Shown here piece after piece: positions 1 to 11,308 of a stretch of 64,000 nt of DNA. The stretch spans positions 124,001 to 188,000 of the forward strand of contig MCFE01000029.1 of NCBI GenBank assembly GCA_002104905.1, in the 5' to 3' direction. The number at the start of each line of letters is the position of its first letter. The first letter of the stretch is position 1. Under the pieces are notes generated by a model. The model made no database searches, was not told the DNA's origin, and saw only the letters and a list, made by a program, of their open reading frames with translations. Origin of the DNA: Basidiobolus meristosporus CBS 931.73. Taxonomy: Eukaryota > Basidiobolomycota > Basidiobolomycetes > Basidiobolales > Basidiobolaceae. The translations under genes and the position numbers were made by a program.

Positions 1-1679
1 GCGCTTAGCCAAGTAACCTTGTGATTTTCTTTAGATATCTCCCCAGTAGCTGCTTACTACGGTAACAGAGCTGCGGCCGCTATGATGCTTAGAAAGTACA
101 AGGATGCAGTAGAGGATTGTCGTAAGGCGATAGCCCTTGATGACACCTTCCAAAAGGTATTGTTTTCATAGCGCACTTTACATCTTGATTGCAATGTGGC
201 TGATGGTTTGAAAAAGGGCTACTTCCGTTTGGCTAGATGTTATTTGGCTTTGGGTAGCTTATCGGAGTCTGGGCGTCAATTCAACCTTATCCTTCAAGCG
301 GATCCTATGAATGCTCAAGCCCGCAAGGAGTTGAATAATCTTCAAAACTACCAAATTCTTTTGGAACAAACTGGTTCCTATTTCGAAGCCAAGGATTATT
401 CTCATGCACTGGCATGTATTTCCAAGCTGATTTCCACTGTAGAGACTAGCTCCGACGGTATTACTGCACCTGTCAAATGGAAGTTGCTTCGTGGTGAAAT
501 CTTGTGCGCTACCAAGAATTTCGATGATGCAGTAAGGATTGCAAGGTATGTGCCATGACTTTGAAACGTTCTGTGTATTGGAAATACTAATGTTGTACTT
601 GCATTCAAAAGTGAAGTGATGCGTGCGGATCCAACCAATCCTGATGCCTTATACTTGAGAGCCACCATTCTTTACCGTCAAGGTGACCACGCTAAGGCTC
701 TGGCTCATTGCACAGAAGCTTTGAGATGTGATCCTGACTACCACAAGGCGAGAACTTTGTTGAAGGTAATTGTTTGCATAGTTGGAAGCCGAAGCCGCGA
801 GTACTCATCATCTTTCATCTATAGACCATCAAAGCCATCGACAGCAAGAAGAAAGCCGGAAACGAGGCTTACTTGGCCGGTAACTACCAAGAAGCTTACG
901 ACTTGTACTCCGCTGCCCTCGAAATCGATAGTGACAACTCCCTCAGTAACTCCAAGATCTACAGCAATAGGGCTACTGCCTCTGCTAAGGTAATCCTCAT
1001 CTATCGTCTTTAACTAGGTTCTTCTACTAATGATGACATTTAGATGAACAAATATCAACAAGCAGTTGATGATTGTAACGTTGCTATCGAGCTGGACCCT
1101 AGCTTTGTCAAAGCTTACAGACGTAGGGCAGACAACTATCTCAAACTCGAAATGTTCGATGATGCTGTTAAGGACCTCCGCAGCGCTCTAGATCTGGATC
1201 AGGGCAACCGTGAAATTCGTCAAGAGCTACACAATGCCGAGTTGGAGTTGAAGAAGTCTAAGCGCGTCGACTATTACAAGGTGTTGGGTGTTAGCAAGGA
1301 TGCCAGTGATAGCGAGATTAAAAAAGCCTACAGAAAGCTTGCTCTTCAATATCACCCAGACAAGAATGCTGGCGATGAACAGGCCGAGGTCAAGTTCAAG
1401 GAAATTGGTGAGGCATATACCATTCTTTCGGATCCTGCTAAGCGTCAACGATTTGATTCCGGTGCTGACCTTGAAGGCGGTATGGGTATGGGTGGAGGTT
1501 TTGGAGGTGACGATCTCAACGACGTGTTCTTCCAGATGTTCACTGGTGGCCAAGGCGGCTTTGGAGGTGCTCATGGCGGTTTTGGTGGAGGATTTGGCGG
1601 CCATAGTCATGGTTTTGGAGGTGGCAGACAGTATAATGGTGGCTTTCCTTCTGGATACAGTCAATTTGGTGGATTTTAA
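1..1679 (+). CDS. DnaJ homologue subfamily C member 7-like TPR/J-domain co-chaperone (5' partial)
   Basis: Cytosolic co-chaperone expected to bind Hsp70/Hsp90 tails through TPR repeats and stimulate Hsp70 ATPase through its J domain. The 5' end lies outside the window; an intron ends at 34. I place exons at 35-156, 217-545, 612-765, 825-989 and 1044-1679, all joining in frame and giving 467 residues. TPR-type helices ([44 protein letters not shown]) precede a C-terminal J domain with the diagnostic HPD in [12 protein letters not shown] Gly/Phe/His-rich tail follows ([16 protein letters not shown]). TPRs followed by a C-terminal J domain match DNAJC7/TPR2 rather than class A or B DnaJ proteins. 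The intron at 157-216 ends in aaaaag, a weak acceptor chosen because it restores the conserved reading [11 protein letters not shown]. Confidence 0.92.
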
Positions 1680-2985
1680 ATGTACATTACCCATTATATG
1701 TGTATCTACCGGGTAGATAGATATCAACGGCGCATCTTTAGTACTTTAATTCTTAAAATCACCTTGTCCTGAATGTACAACACATCTTTCCGCATCCAAA
1801 CCTGCTACCTTGAATTACTTATCAGGACTTCCTTTTCTTATGCTCTCAGACCATTTCACCATCTCTCTTCCATATTGTTTATGTACTCATCCTTTCCTGT
1901 ACTATTACATGATTTTCGAATTGTAATACGGACCCGTATAGAAACAATTTATAAATTCGTTGTTAGATATAACCTCGAGACCTGACGGCTTACTGATTGA
2001 CGTATCTGCTTCACTAGAATGTTTCGACAGTGCCACTCGCACCAACCCTAGATTTTCTACCCCTCATCATGGTGCAACGAGGTGGCAATTGATACAGACC
2101 AGTTAACTAGCATTATTTCCGAATCTTCACAAGGATGCGTAGCATTGAAGTGCTCGTTTCTAGTTTTCGTTTTGGTTATGCCAACTTCAAGGCCTGCATG
2201 GTAATTCCCATCCAAAAGATCTTTGGTGAGGGCTCAGCCATTGGGGAGCCTAATGGTCAACAACTCACAATTGCAATAACTTTACTCCATAATGAAGCAC
2301 CCTCTAGACCACTAGCCTACATTAGCAAGTGATCTACCATCTTCCAAATATCAAATGTTTGGTATGCTATTTGACCAGATCTTTGTTTTGAGTTCCGCAG
2401 AAGCCAAAGAGCATATGCCATTAAGCTCCTTTGATGGTTGCCATCCCATCCTCACTATCACAGCTTACCAGCAAATACAGTGTTGATTTGTAACCTTACT
2501 CAGGCATACTAATGAATCATGCCCATGGATGCTCCATTTACGCATGTAGTATCATAGAATAACCCCTACCCACTTTGGTAGCTTCTGGCGAATCGCAAAG
2601 AATAGAATCCGTGCCATTCTGCATACTACACTTGGAGAATTTGCTACAGATAGGAGTAAGTTTATGGTAGCGTAGAATCTGGTATTTATGGATTTGTTAC
2701 GAACTAGTTGAATATTTCTAGCCCATTGATATATGAATGACGCGTTGGAGTTCCCAAGCAAAGGGCATTGCTTATTATGGTAGCTCAGCAACTGTAGTCA
2801 TTTTTCCAGCAAACCCATCGTTATTTACTATATTTCGTACCAGTATCGAGTGTATACTGTTTGAACGATGTTTACAATCAACAGGCAAGTGGTTAGGGTT
2901 TATTTCGATTCGAACTTCACACCTTACTATAATTATACATCTTGGTTCTGTGATACGACCCTGTTATATTCAGAGGATAGATGGC
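1680..2985. other. intergenic, no supported gene
   Basis: About 1.3 kb between the DnaJ gene and the convergent C2-domain gene. The short open frames (for example 1773-1985 and 2135-2332) have no recognisable domain, splice context or codon pattern like the neighbouring genes. I see no tRNA or repeat. Confidence 0.5.
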
Positions 2986-3348
2986 TTATTGAGGGGTGAA
3001 CTTTAGACCCAGACGGATAGATCCGGCATCTTCACCCTTCTTGGTCTGAATAGGGTACTCTTGCTCGACTTCTCCAGTTTGGAAGATCTGGTTGAGGTCA
3101 ACCACAGTCTCTCCGATGAGTTTGCTTTTGTCGTAACATTCTACAAAGAGTTCGTTGTTCCCCTCATAGAGGTCAAACTGAAAGCGCTGTTGCCAGGCAG
3201 GGTTGACCGTATCCTTCTTGGCCTCAGTCTGCTGCTTGTTAGCTGAATCCACACGGACAACCAAAGAAGGATCGATCTTTCCGAAGAATTCGATGTTTTT
3301 GAGGTCTTTTCCTTCGATGGCGAAAACGTCAAGAGTTCCACGGGGCAT
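2986..3348 (-). CDS. small single C2-domain protein
   Basis: Intronless 120-residue protein that is essentially one C2 domain. It starts MPRGTLDVFAIEGKDLKN, followed by GKIDPSLVVRV, TVNPAWQQRFQFDL and FVECYDKSKLIGE, the usual order of C2 strands and loops. C2 domains bind phospholipid, often with Ca2+ held by aspartates in loops 1 and 3. Here loop 1 keeps KIDP and loop 3 has CYDKSKL, so only part of the Asp set is present and Ca2+ dependence is uncertain. There is no membrane segment or signal peptide. A TATATAAAT stretch lies about 85 bp upstream of the start on the minus strand. Stand-alone C2 proteins of this length occur in plants and early-diverging fungi; the cellular role is unknown. 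Confidence 0.85.
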   Translation of the reverse strand: MPRGTLDVFAIEGKDLKNIEFFGKIDPSLVVRVDSANKQQTEAKKDTVNPAWQQRFQFDLYEGNNELFVECYDKSKLIGETVVDLNQIFQTGEVEQEYPIQTKKGEDAGSIRLGLKFTPQ

Positions 3349-4408
3349 GATGTATAGGCAGAGAGAGTATGAAAAGGTGGCTATGAAATTTAACTGTAAT
3401 GATGTCTAACGAATATTGTCCAAGGTATTTATATATAATAGGGGTGGAGAAGGACAAGTCTTCGGCTGTGATTACGTTAGTAAACCTTAGGGCCAACTGA
3501 GTGGCTGTTCCAAAAGTATATTAGCTACATGTTGAAGATATGATCATGATTTGTGCAACAGTGGAACGTCACTCTTATGGTGACAACAATATGTGATATG
3601 AAGTTAACAACCATTCCAGGTATGATGACGTTAGCCTGCAATCAATACTAACGGCATTGTTCATTGTGCCCGCTCGAAATAGTGGTGTTGTACCCAGAAA
3701 CTATTGCACATCCATGTCCAATCCAAGGCATTTAGCAATGAACCTTTGTGGAAGGTGGCTTAGCTCATGCATTTGGCTCCCTTGTAATAAATGAAGGGAT
3801 CCCGATATTCTAGACGACAAGTGTGACGTGTACAGTAGAGAAGTGAAACTCCTTAAACTAAGATCATGCTACCACGTTTAGTGCCTTGGGTTGTAGGGCT
3901 GTACCTTCCTATTGGCATCGTATTAGAAACAGTCCTTAACACACTGTCTCATAAGGCACTTTGTATTGGTGCGTTTGGCGCCGTTCCCTTAAATTTGCAC
4001 AAAACCTCAACAATTGTGAGAGCAGGCAGTAAAGGAGCCGAGGTGCTCTATCCTGTTGACGATTTTTATTATATTCCTTGCTCACAATCTATCGTCGCCC
4101 CGTTATACGAGGGCCTATTAAAATCTGCACCGGAAGTGGCATCGTACTCTAACCTCAACCCCATATGTCACCAAAATCTAATCTAAGGTAGTCCTCGAAT
4201 CCTATGTATTTAGACGGTACAGTGCTCATCCATCTGAAGTGAGGTAATTGATGATTGTTTGCTTCCAGTTAGGTAATGAAGGCATAATATGTAGACTGAA
4301 TCAGACTACCGAGTCTCAAGTATAGGCTGACTCACCACAGTTGTAAAGCTTTAAGATGGATGCGTCTGCCTGTACATATTTTCCAATCCTGAAAAGAACC
4401 ATCCAACT
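3349..4408. other. intergenic; promoter of the C2 gene and one doubtful ORF
   Basis: About 1.06 kb. The left part holds the TATA-like promoter of the C2 gene (AT-rich run near 3427-3441). An ATG-initiated frame at 3866-4186 (106 codons, MLPRLVPWVVGLYLPIGIVL...) has a hydrophobic start but no recognisable domain or splice partners. I do not call it a gene. Confidence 0.4.
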
Positions 4409-5107
4409 ATGACAGAAAAGACATCAAGTCCGGCCGACGGTAACTCAAGCTTCGTATCTAAGGCTTTGCAGGCGGGCGCATCCATTACACAGTCCTTTGA
4501 CCCGGTCAAAAACATATGCCAGCACCTATGTGGGATCCATTTTTATGCCGATGATATGAGCCGACAGGTGGTGGCACACCACTACTGTACACAAATGTCA
4601 GAGGATATGTACCAATGCATTATTTTCGATTCAGATGAGCCAAATGCAAAGCTTATTGGTATCGAGTATGTTGTGAGTGAAGCAGTGTTCAAAACGCTCC
4701 CTGAAGAAGAAAAGAGGTTCTGGCACTCCCACAGATTTGAGGTCGGGTCAGGTCTGTTAACACTACCAACAATTGTGTCTAGTGGCGTAGAATCAAAAAT
4801 GGAGACGAAGGCGCTAAAGAATCTACTCAACTCGTATGGAAAAACTGTCCACACATGGCAAGTCGACAGGGGAGACCAGCTACCTTTAGGTCCTCCTCAA
4901 ATGATGATGGCCTTTACAGAAGAAGGTCAGGTTAATCCAAGTTTGACAAAGCAATTGGAGCAGAAGTACTCTATTTCCTACGAGAGCAAGAAGAAAGACC
5001 GGGAAGAACTGAGACAGGAAGCGAGTCCACCCGATCCGGCAGCAGACTCATGGCAGTCCGGTAAAGCTTATCAAATTAAAGTAGAAGGGGTGGATTTCAA
5101 AAGATAG
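4409..5107 (+). CDS. DUF1264 / oil-body-associated protein (OBAP) family protein
   Basis: Intronless, 232 residues. The central core carries family hallmarks: NICQHLCGIHFYADDMSRQV near residues 35-55, then VVAHHYCTQMSEDMYQC, IIFDSDEPNAKLIGIEYVVS, TLPEEEKRFWHSHRFEV and TWQVDRGDQLPLGPPQMMM. These are the conserved blocks of DUF1264, named in plants for oil-body-associated proteins; bacterial and fungal homologues exist. The biochemical function is not established. Histidines in AHHY and WHSH are conserved-looking and could be functional. The 30-residue C-terminal tail (KKKDREELRQEAS...) is charged and probably lineage-specific. There is no signal peptide or membrane segment. Confidence 0.88.
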   Translation: MTEKTSSPADGNSSFVSKALQAGASITQSFDPVKNICQHLCGIHFYADDMSRQVVAHHYCTQMSEDMYQCIIFDSDEPNAKLIGIEYVVSEAVFKTLPEEEKRFWHSHRFEVGSGLLTLPTIVSSGVESKMETKALKNLLNSYGKTVHTWQVDRGDQLPLGPPQMMMAFTEEGQVNPSLTKQLEQKYSISYESKKKDREELRQEASPPDPAADSWQSGKAYQIKVEGVDFKR

Positions 5108-5504
5108 CGTAGGGCTTCTATTAGTTTCAGCCGATTTCAAAATAAAAATGCCTAACGATCAGAAGGTAGAGAAAATTCGCATTTATCAGTAAGCAGATTG
5201 TTAGATGTTTTACCCACCACAAGAGCGCTAGTGTACCATCTAGTGGCAGCTATTATATCACTGTAGCTACAGCATTGCCATATTTAATCGATTTATGTTA
5301 ATGAAGCCAGAGGATTACTTATTTTTGTCGTGCATATGAAGGCTTGCTCTATAAAACTACGTGTGCCACTGGTGTTTAAGGTACTTTATTTATAAACAGA
5401 AAATGGTGGTGGTTGTCGATTTCACGGGCTGTAAGCAAATGTGACCAGATAAGGGCTTCTGTGCGGGATTTGTGGTGCATATGAGAGCTTCTAAAGATAT
5501 GCGC

Positions 5505-7059
5505 CTATTTATCACTAGTCTTGGATTTGTTGGATGGGTCTTCCCAATTATATTCTTGAACGTCTCTCTTGAACCCATATTTCTCGACGAATGAGTTGAC
5601 TTCTTTGGGTCCTCGCGAACCATATGGATACATAATTGGCTCGAGCTTCTCATTTTCGATGTAGTGCAGGATTGGTGTAAATATCTTCCAGGCGACATCC
5701 AATTCGTCATCACGCACGAAATTCGAGTGATCCCCAGCCAGAGCATCTAAAATGAGGGCTTCGTAAGCCTCAGGAATTTTGGTGTCGGAGAATCTACGGT
5801 GATAAGTCAGGTCCAACTCTGATATCATGGTGTCCATAGAGAGACCAGGCTTTTTGTTAATCATCTTCATGTACACCGCTTCTCCAGGTTGTACACGAAT
5901 GACTAGCTCGTTGCGTGACAGATTCTCAAAGATAGGATTGGCGACATCCCGAAATTGAATACGGACTTCGGTCTTCAGCTGGTCCAAAGCTTTACCACAC
6001 TTTAAAATAAACGGGACACCTTCCCAGCGGCTGTTCTTTATGAATAGGGTAACGGCGGCATATGTAGGGGTGGTTGAGTCGTCTGGTACTGTTTCATCCT
6101 CTCGGTAGCCCTTTTTCTCACCATCCGTCGAATTGGTGTATTGTCCAATTAGCAAGTCCTCCTTCTTGATAGGGTTAACACACTTGAGCAACTCTACTTT
6201 GGCATCGCGAATTCTCTCCGAGTCCAAAGACTTGGGCTTTTCCATGGTTAGAACCGAAAAAACCTGCAGCAAGTGGTTCTGCATGACATCTCGAATGATT
6301 CCGTACTCATCGAAATAGCCTCCACGCCCCTCAGCACCAAAAGGCTCTTTGAATGTGATCTGGACATTGTCGATATATTCTTTGCACCAGATGGCTCCCA
6401 AGAAGATATTCGCAAACCTCAGGGTCATGATATTCTTGACCATTTCCTTGCCAAGGTAGTGATCTATACGGAAGATCTCTTCTTCGGTAAACAATTTCGC
6501 AAGATCACCTACTAGCTTACGCGAGGACTCGATATCCTTTCCGAAAGGCTTCTCAACGATTAGCCGGCTAAACCCTTTCTTGGTGTATAGTTGGTTCTTG
6601 ATATGGGTTGCAACCGTTGTGAAGACTGAGGGTGGCAAAGCCATGTAGAATAGACGATTCTTTTTTTCATGCTTGCTCTTCTCTTCCAGCTTATTTATGT
6701 ATTCATTTAGCTTCTTGAATGGTTCATCTTCATCATATTTCCCTGGGAAATAATGTAGGTTTTTCAAGAACTTTTCAGTGATGTCTTTATCGGCAGGGAT
6801 AGACTTCAAGTTGGGCTTGATCTTCTCGCGGAATTCATCGATCTCCAATTTGGTTCGGGCGTAGCCAATAATTTGGGTGTCTTCTGGTAGAAAGCCATTT
6901 TTGTAGAGTCCGTGGAGCGCTGGGTACGTCTTCTTCTTAGCCAGATCGCCTGACGCTCCGAATACTAGGGAAAGGTTTAGGAAAGCAGAAACTTACTAGA
7001 GTAGCAACAGGAAGAGACTCACCAACAATTACAGTGTTTTGCTTGGTTAAATCGTACAT
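5505..7059 (-). CDS. ZWF1: glucose-6-phosphate 1-dehydrogenase
   Basis: First enzyme of the oxidative pentose phosphate pathway: glucose-6-phosphate + NADP+ to 6-phosphogluconolactone + NADPH, in the cytosol. Two exons, 7023-7059 and 5505-6964, with a 58-nt intron, give 498 residues, the normal family length. Splicing rebuilds the NADP-binding fingerprint VFGASGDLAKKKTYPALHGL just after the start MYDLTKQNTVIV. The catalytic signature RIDHYLGKEMVKNI is intact, as are LIVEKPFGKD and the downstream substrate/structural-NADP region (FILKCGKALDQLKTEVRIQF). The start at 7059 is chosen because it gives a standard N-terminus; the frame extends upstream to 7215 but that extension is proline/arginine-rich and unlike the family. 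Confidence 0.97.
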
Positions 7060-10000
7060 CTTCAGACCTTTGATGGATAGTTGGCCACGTCGATAGGTGT
7101 AGAGAGTAAGTGGCGAATGTATGATATGGGAATCCAGGGGGCAATGGTCGGAAGGGCGGTTAAATAGAGACAAACAAGAGTCCCAGTGACGTAGATGTAC
7201 TGGAAATCTCGGCAATATTAAGTTGATCCTAGGGATGCGTGATATTAGCGCATAAAGGCTGATGTGGCTTGGAAGGCCTTAGTAAGAATTAATAATCATC
7301 GGATACTTGACCTAAGAGAGGAACGTCCTGATGGATCTTATTAAAAAATAAGCCTGATGGGGCTATTGGATGATGGGATGCATGTTGGCCTCAGGCCTAT
7401 GTGCTGGGATTGTATTTGTCATGGTGAAATCAATAGCATTGTCACGGTGAAATCCCCTTTGACCGGATAAATCTGGCCTATGGAATCATGGCCCACCTGC
7501 CACGCTCACCTCAAGTAAGCACTGGCTGGTTGATTTGCGCAATAATATCCAAGCACTCATCCCATCCCATCAGCCTTCTTCGACCTTGCAAAATGATCGC
7601 CAAATAAATACGCCATTGTATGGAAACAGCCAGTGCGATATTAATACGATCACAGCCACAAAACAATGACGGAATCCGCTATCAGATAAATAATTTGTCA
7701 ATGGACATGCGTCAACGCGATGTCAAAATGGGATTTCAGCTGAGCCTGTACAAGATGAAGTGGTGACTGCACCCGGCCTGTTTCGGTGATTTCACTGCAT
7801 CTCCCAATTTGGAAAATGATGATTTAGGCTACGGAATTGGTTTGGAATGAAATCCATAGCCATCAGAAATGATGGTTGACTTGAGATGGTCTCGGCAACA
7901 TACCAGTGACTGTGCGGAAAAGGTTCCTTCGTTTGCCCCAAATGGACGACCGCCTTTGCGTGTATGTGTGCAGGGGTATCGGGTTAGTGATAGGATTCAA
8001 GAGTTAAGATCACCAAGTAGTGGTAGAGTAGCTGCAGCGGCCATCTGCAAAGAAATCCAATCTGGTGCTTTGGTGAAATAAAACCTTGTGCAAGGCAATT
8101 CAATTTTCCCCCATCTAAGACAAACACTCGGTCACTATCAGGATGGTGCTGATACGATGGAGCACCGGAAATATGGCTGAAAACTCCCAACGAATAGATT
8201 GCCTGGTCTTAGAATCTACGACTAACAACATTTGAGATCGCCTACGTAGAGTCTGGCTCGTGCTGAGCCTAAACTATTGAGAAAAAAGTTACTATATATC
8301 CAATACTTGCTGTTCATCGTGGTGGTGAGGCGTTACCCAATACTATTCTACAGGGAGCCCAAAAGTGCAGAAATGAAGTAGCTGAAGCTGGAGTCTCCGT
8401 ATGCTATCTCTACACAGCTGGTAGTAACTATGATTAGCACTGAAGCTGGATACACTGTCAAAGGTGCAAACACAGGTTGATCAATAAATACATATCGAGT
8501 ATTAAACATGCTTCGAATCCAGCAATTTATACCACATGTACACGCTTTCTGATACTAGGAAGCATGGTCTTTATATCAGGATCCTGAACTGTGATGGGAC
8601 TTGATACTATCAATGGACCAGAATAGGATCAGCGATGGTGTGGGTATTCCTTTGATACTTTCATACTAGTTATTGGTTACATGGTTCCGTCTTGCAATTT
8701 CATTACATGATAGTGATTAGTAGAAGGAAATTGCTTCAGCATGCGCATAATGGCATCACACCAATCTCACGATCACTTGTCTAAATCTCAGCATTGAAAT
8801 GTGGAATGTAATAATAAAATGAATACAATATGGCTTCGAGAATTCATCCAACTGGGAGCCATCTCCTGCGTTTGAGTCGATGTGAACGGATTGAATATAC
8901 CCAGGCTAACTCTCCATTTACAACTTGAAGGATACCATCTTCAGGTGAAACGGATTATTTGTTTATTTTCTGCTACAAGCAAGCCTAATCTAAACCCAGT
9001 AAGCCTTAATAATATTCTCTGCATTGACTACATTCAGTCAAGCATTAGTTGTTGCATTTATATAGGCTTAACCCATAATATGATGTGATGTGTAGAGAAA
9101 ATTGCATTATATCTAATAAAAGTAAAAAAGTCCGTACCCTAGAAATCAATTTGGATTTATTATAAATATGACAAGATCTTCAGTGGCTTCATGGCTAGAA
9201 TAATGCTTCTTAACCACAAGATAATTTTCAAGTGTAAAAATTTGACCAAAAGAACCGCAAAGTACCAAGTAAATTTTGGCTTATGATTGGATGTAATTGA
9301 GTCCACTATTGATTGTTTGGAATATTCCATAGCTAGAAGTGGGATTGGCCCTTGAAAGTAATTTATCAATGGTCTGAACGTCAGGTTTTTGCTTGGTATA
9401 TTGGACATGTGTTTCTTTAGGTTTTGAAGAATTTTTTAACGCTACATATGGGCTGGTATGAGGCCGTGGAAATGTGTCAACAAAGGTTGGTATTCTTGAT
9501 ACGACTTGTGGATTTTTTTATTGCTTCCCAGGACATTTGGATGGGATTGGGATTTTTGATAACTACCAGGGTTTCAACTATTTCAAAGAATTCATCAGTA
9601 CTCAATATTGTGGCAATTCTGTGGCCACAAAAGAAGAGAGACTGATAGAGAATATGCATCACCTGATACTAATGATATATTCGTGACCTATTTTGAGGCT
9701 ATGTTTATCTATAGAGCTTAATATTGCTAGTCTTATTCTTCAATGATCGCGAGTACGTGGCCCAATTGAGATCGCTGCACCCTATGTTATGAATCTATAC
9801 TGTAGGTACGAATTTTGATGTTGGTTGGCTTACAAATTGCGACTTCACAATGGTCAAGCAGTCAATGCGGCCAGCGTTACTGGATACCAAACGAAATAGC
9901 TGATGGTGTGTGGTCGGTACAATAAATTATATTACAAGGGTGTGCTACTATCCAACCTATCAGGCCAATATATAACTATACCGTCGTTACCGCTGCGTGG

Positions 10001-10442
10001 ACTTACATTTTTCAAGGGCAAATATCCTTGACGTATCAAATCCCAATTAGTATGATATCTGAGATCAAGCATAGCGGTTTCGGAACGTTCGATTAACTTA
10101 AGTTAGCTTCAATATAATCATATGAAGAAAATCAGAAGGGTCCTGTGCACCCTTCCATAAATGATGCTGGAGTTTGAGACAAGCAAAAGCTGAGCGCTAC
10201 TTGGACAAATCCACAAATCCACAAATCTGCACCAACTTCAACATCAGAGAGATTTCTTTATTTAGAAGCCAGTGATAGGACCCTGGGGTTTTGCCACTAG
10301 TATAAATGCTCGGTAATCAGACTCCACACGAAAATTCCTATCCTATTTCTTGTGTTGACGTGCACCTCACCCTTCCTTTGTCCTTTGCTATCATAAAAAT
10401 CTTTCTAGCGCCACAATAGCACACGAATAGATAGATAAATAT
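7060..10442. other. long intergenic region, no supported gene
   Basis: About 3.4 kb with only short unrelated open frames. The left end must hold the G6PD promoter. A pair of overlapping frames at 9424-9686 includes a stretch reading GILDTTCGFFYCFPGHLDGI, which looks protein-like but has stops on both sides and no recognised family; it may be a gene relic. I checked for tRNA A/B-box pairs and found none convincing. TATAAAT at about 10300 is the likely TATA box of the gene at 10443. Confidence 0.45.
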
Positions 10443-11308
10443 ATGGGCAGTGATATACCCTTGGTATCGCAGAACCCAGTTCTGCATCATGATCTTGGTC
10501 TAGTGATCGCTGCTATGTCGATTCCTGTTGCTATTAGCACTGTTTACCACAGTATCATTACAGTTATGCACCACAAACACCTGATATTCAAGTTAAACTT
10601 ACTACCCGCAGTACTTTTGTTAGTTAATTCAGTGATACAGCTATGCGGGTACTTTGTTGGCAGTTTCCCTTGTAAAGCTCTCTACTTCATTTTCGCAATC
10701 ACGTTCGTCATCAGTGTGATGTCATTGGACACTATACTGTATCTCAAGGCAAAGTCAGTCCACAAGAGGCCAAAGCTCCTTACCTCAATCTACATCACTC
10801 TTCGACTGTTGCACTTGGCGATTTGGATCAAACTTGTCGTGGATGTGAGGATCTTTCGTATGGGTGCTGATACATGCGTCAACCTAGCGACACCATATGA
10901 TATGCTCACCCTGATAGTAATTGAAACAACAATCATCATGTACCTGACAGTTCTATTCTTGAACATCATCTACGTGCAATACAAAGAGTCGTCCAGGGCG
11001 ATCTATTCCTTTCTCATCAAGGATGGACTGATCTTCTTGTTGTCCGTTTGCCTCTTCTATTTCTTCATCACAATCCTGAAGTTCACCAACGTGATGAGCC
11101 ATAAAGATCTGTTCAGCATTGGATGTAAGTAGCTTTCACACTGGCGTTTTCAATACCACACTAACCTATCGTTTTAGGGGGTGTATCTTGCAAGCTAATG
11201 ACTGAGCAGGTTTGGAGATCACATCTATGGCGTTTCGAGGCTAAAAAGCCTAGCGACCCTACCCAAACGAGTGATCTTGACACGGATCTGACAATAGAGA
11301 TCAAGTAG
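10443..11308 (+). CDS. multi-pass membrane protein, 7TM-like, function unknown
   Basis: Two exons, 10443-11124 and 11178-11308, with a 53-nt GT-AG intron, give 270 residues. At least six hydrophobic helices are visible, at about residues 18-41, 51-73, 79-101, 112-134, 155-178 and 192-213. A short loop between helices 4 and 5 holds a cysteine (GADTCVNLA). The C-terminal tail is cytosolic-looking, charged and Ser/Thr/Asp-rich (KKPSDPTQTSDLDTDLTIEI). The layout resembles small fungal receptor-like 7TM proteins, but I recognise no family signature and a transporter or orphan membrane protein is equally possible. TATAAAT lies about 145 bp upstream. It sits alone between two gene-poor stretches. 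Confidence 0.7.

Noticed and set aside
1227-1727. 166-codon minus-strand and 142-codon plus-strand frames over the J domain
   Set aside because: Alternative-frame shadows of the DnaJ gene.
7869-8190. Overlapping short frames on both strands upstream of G6PD
   Set aside because: Random-looking composition, no splice context and no domain.
8505-8530. GCTTCGAATCC resembling a tRNA B box
   Set aside because: No matching A box or foldable cloverleaf upstream.
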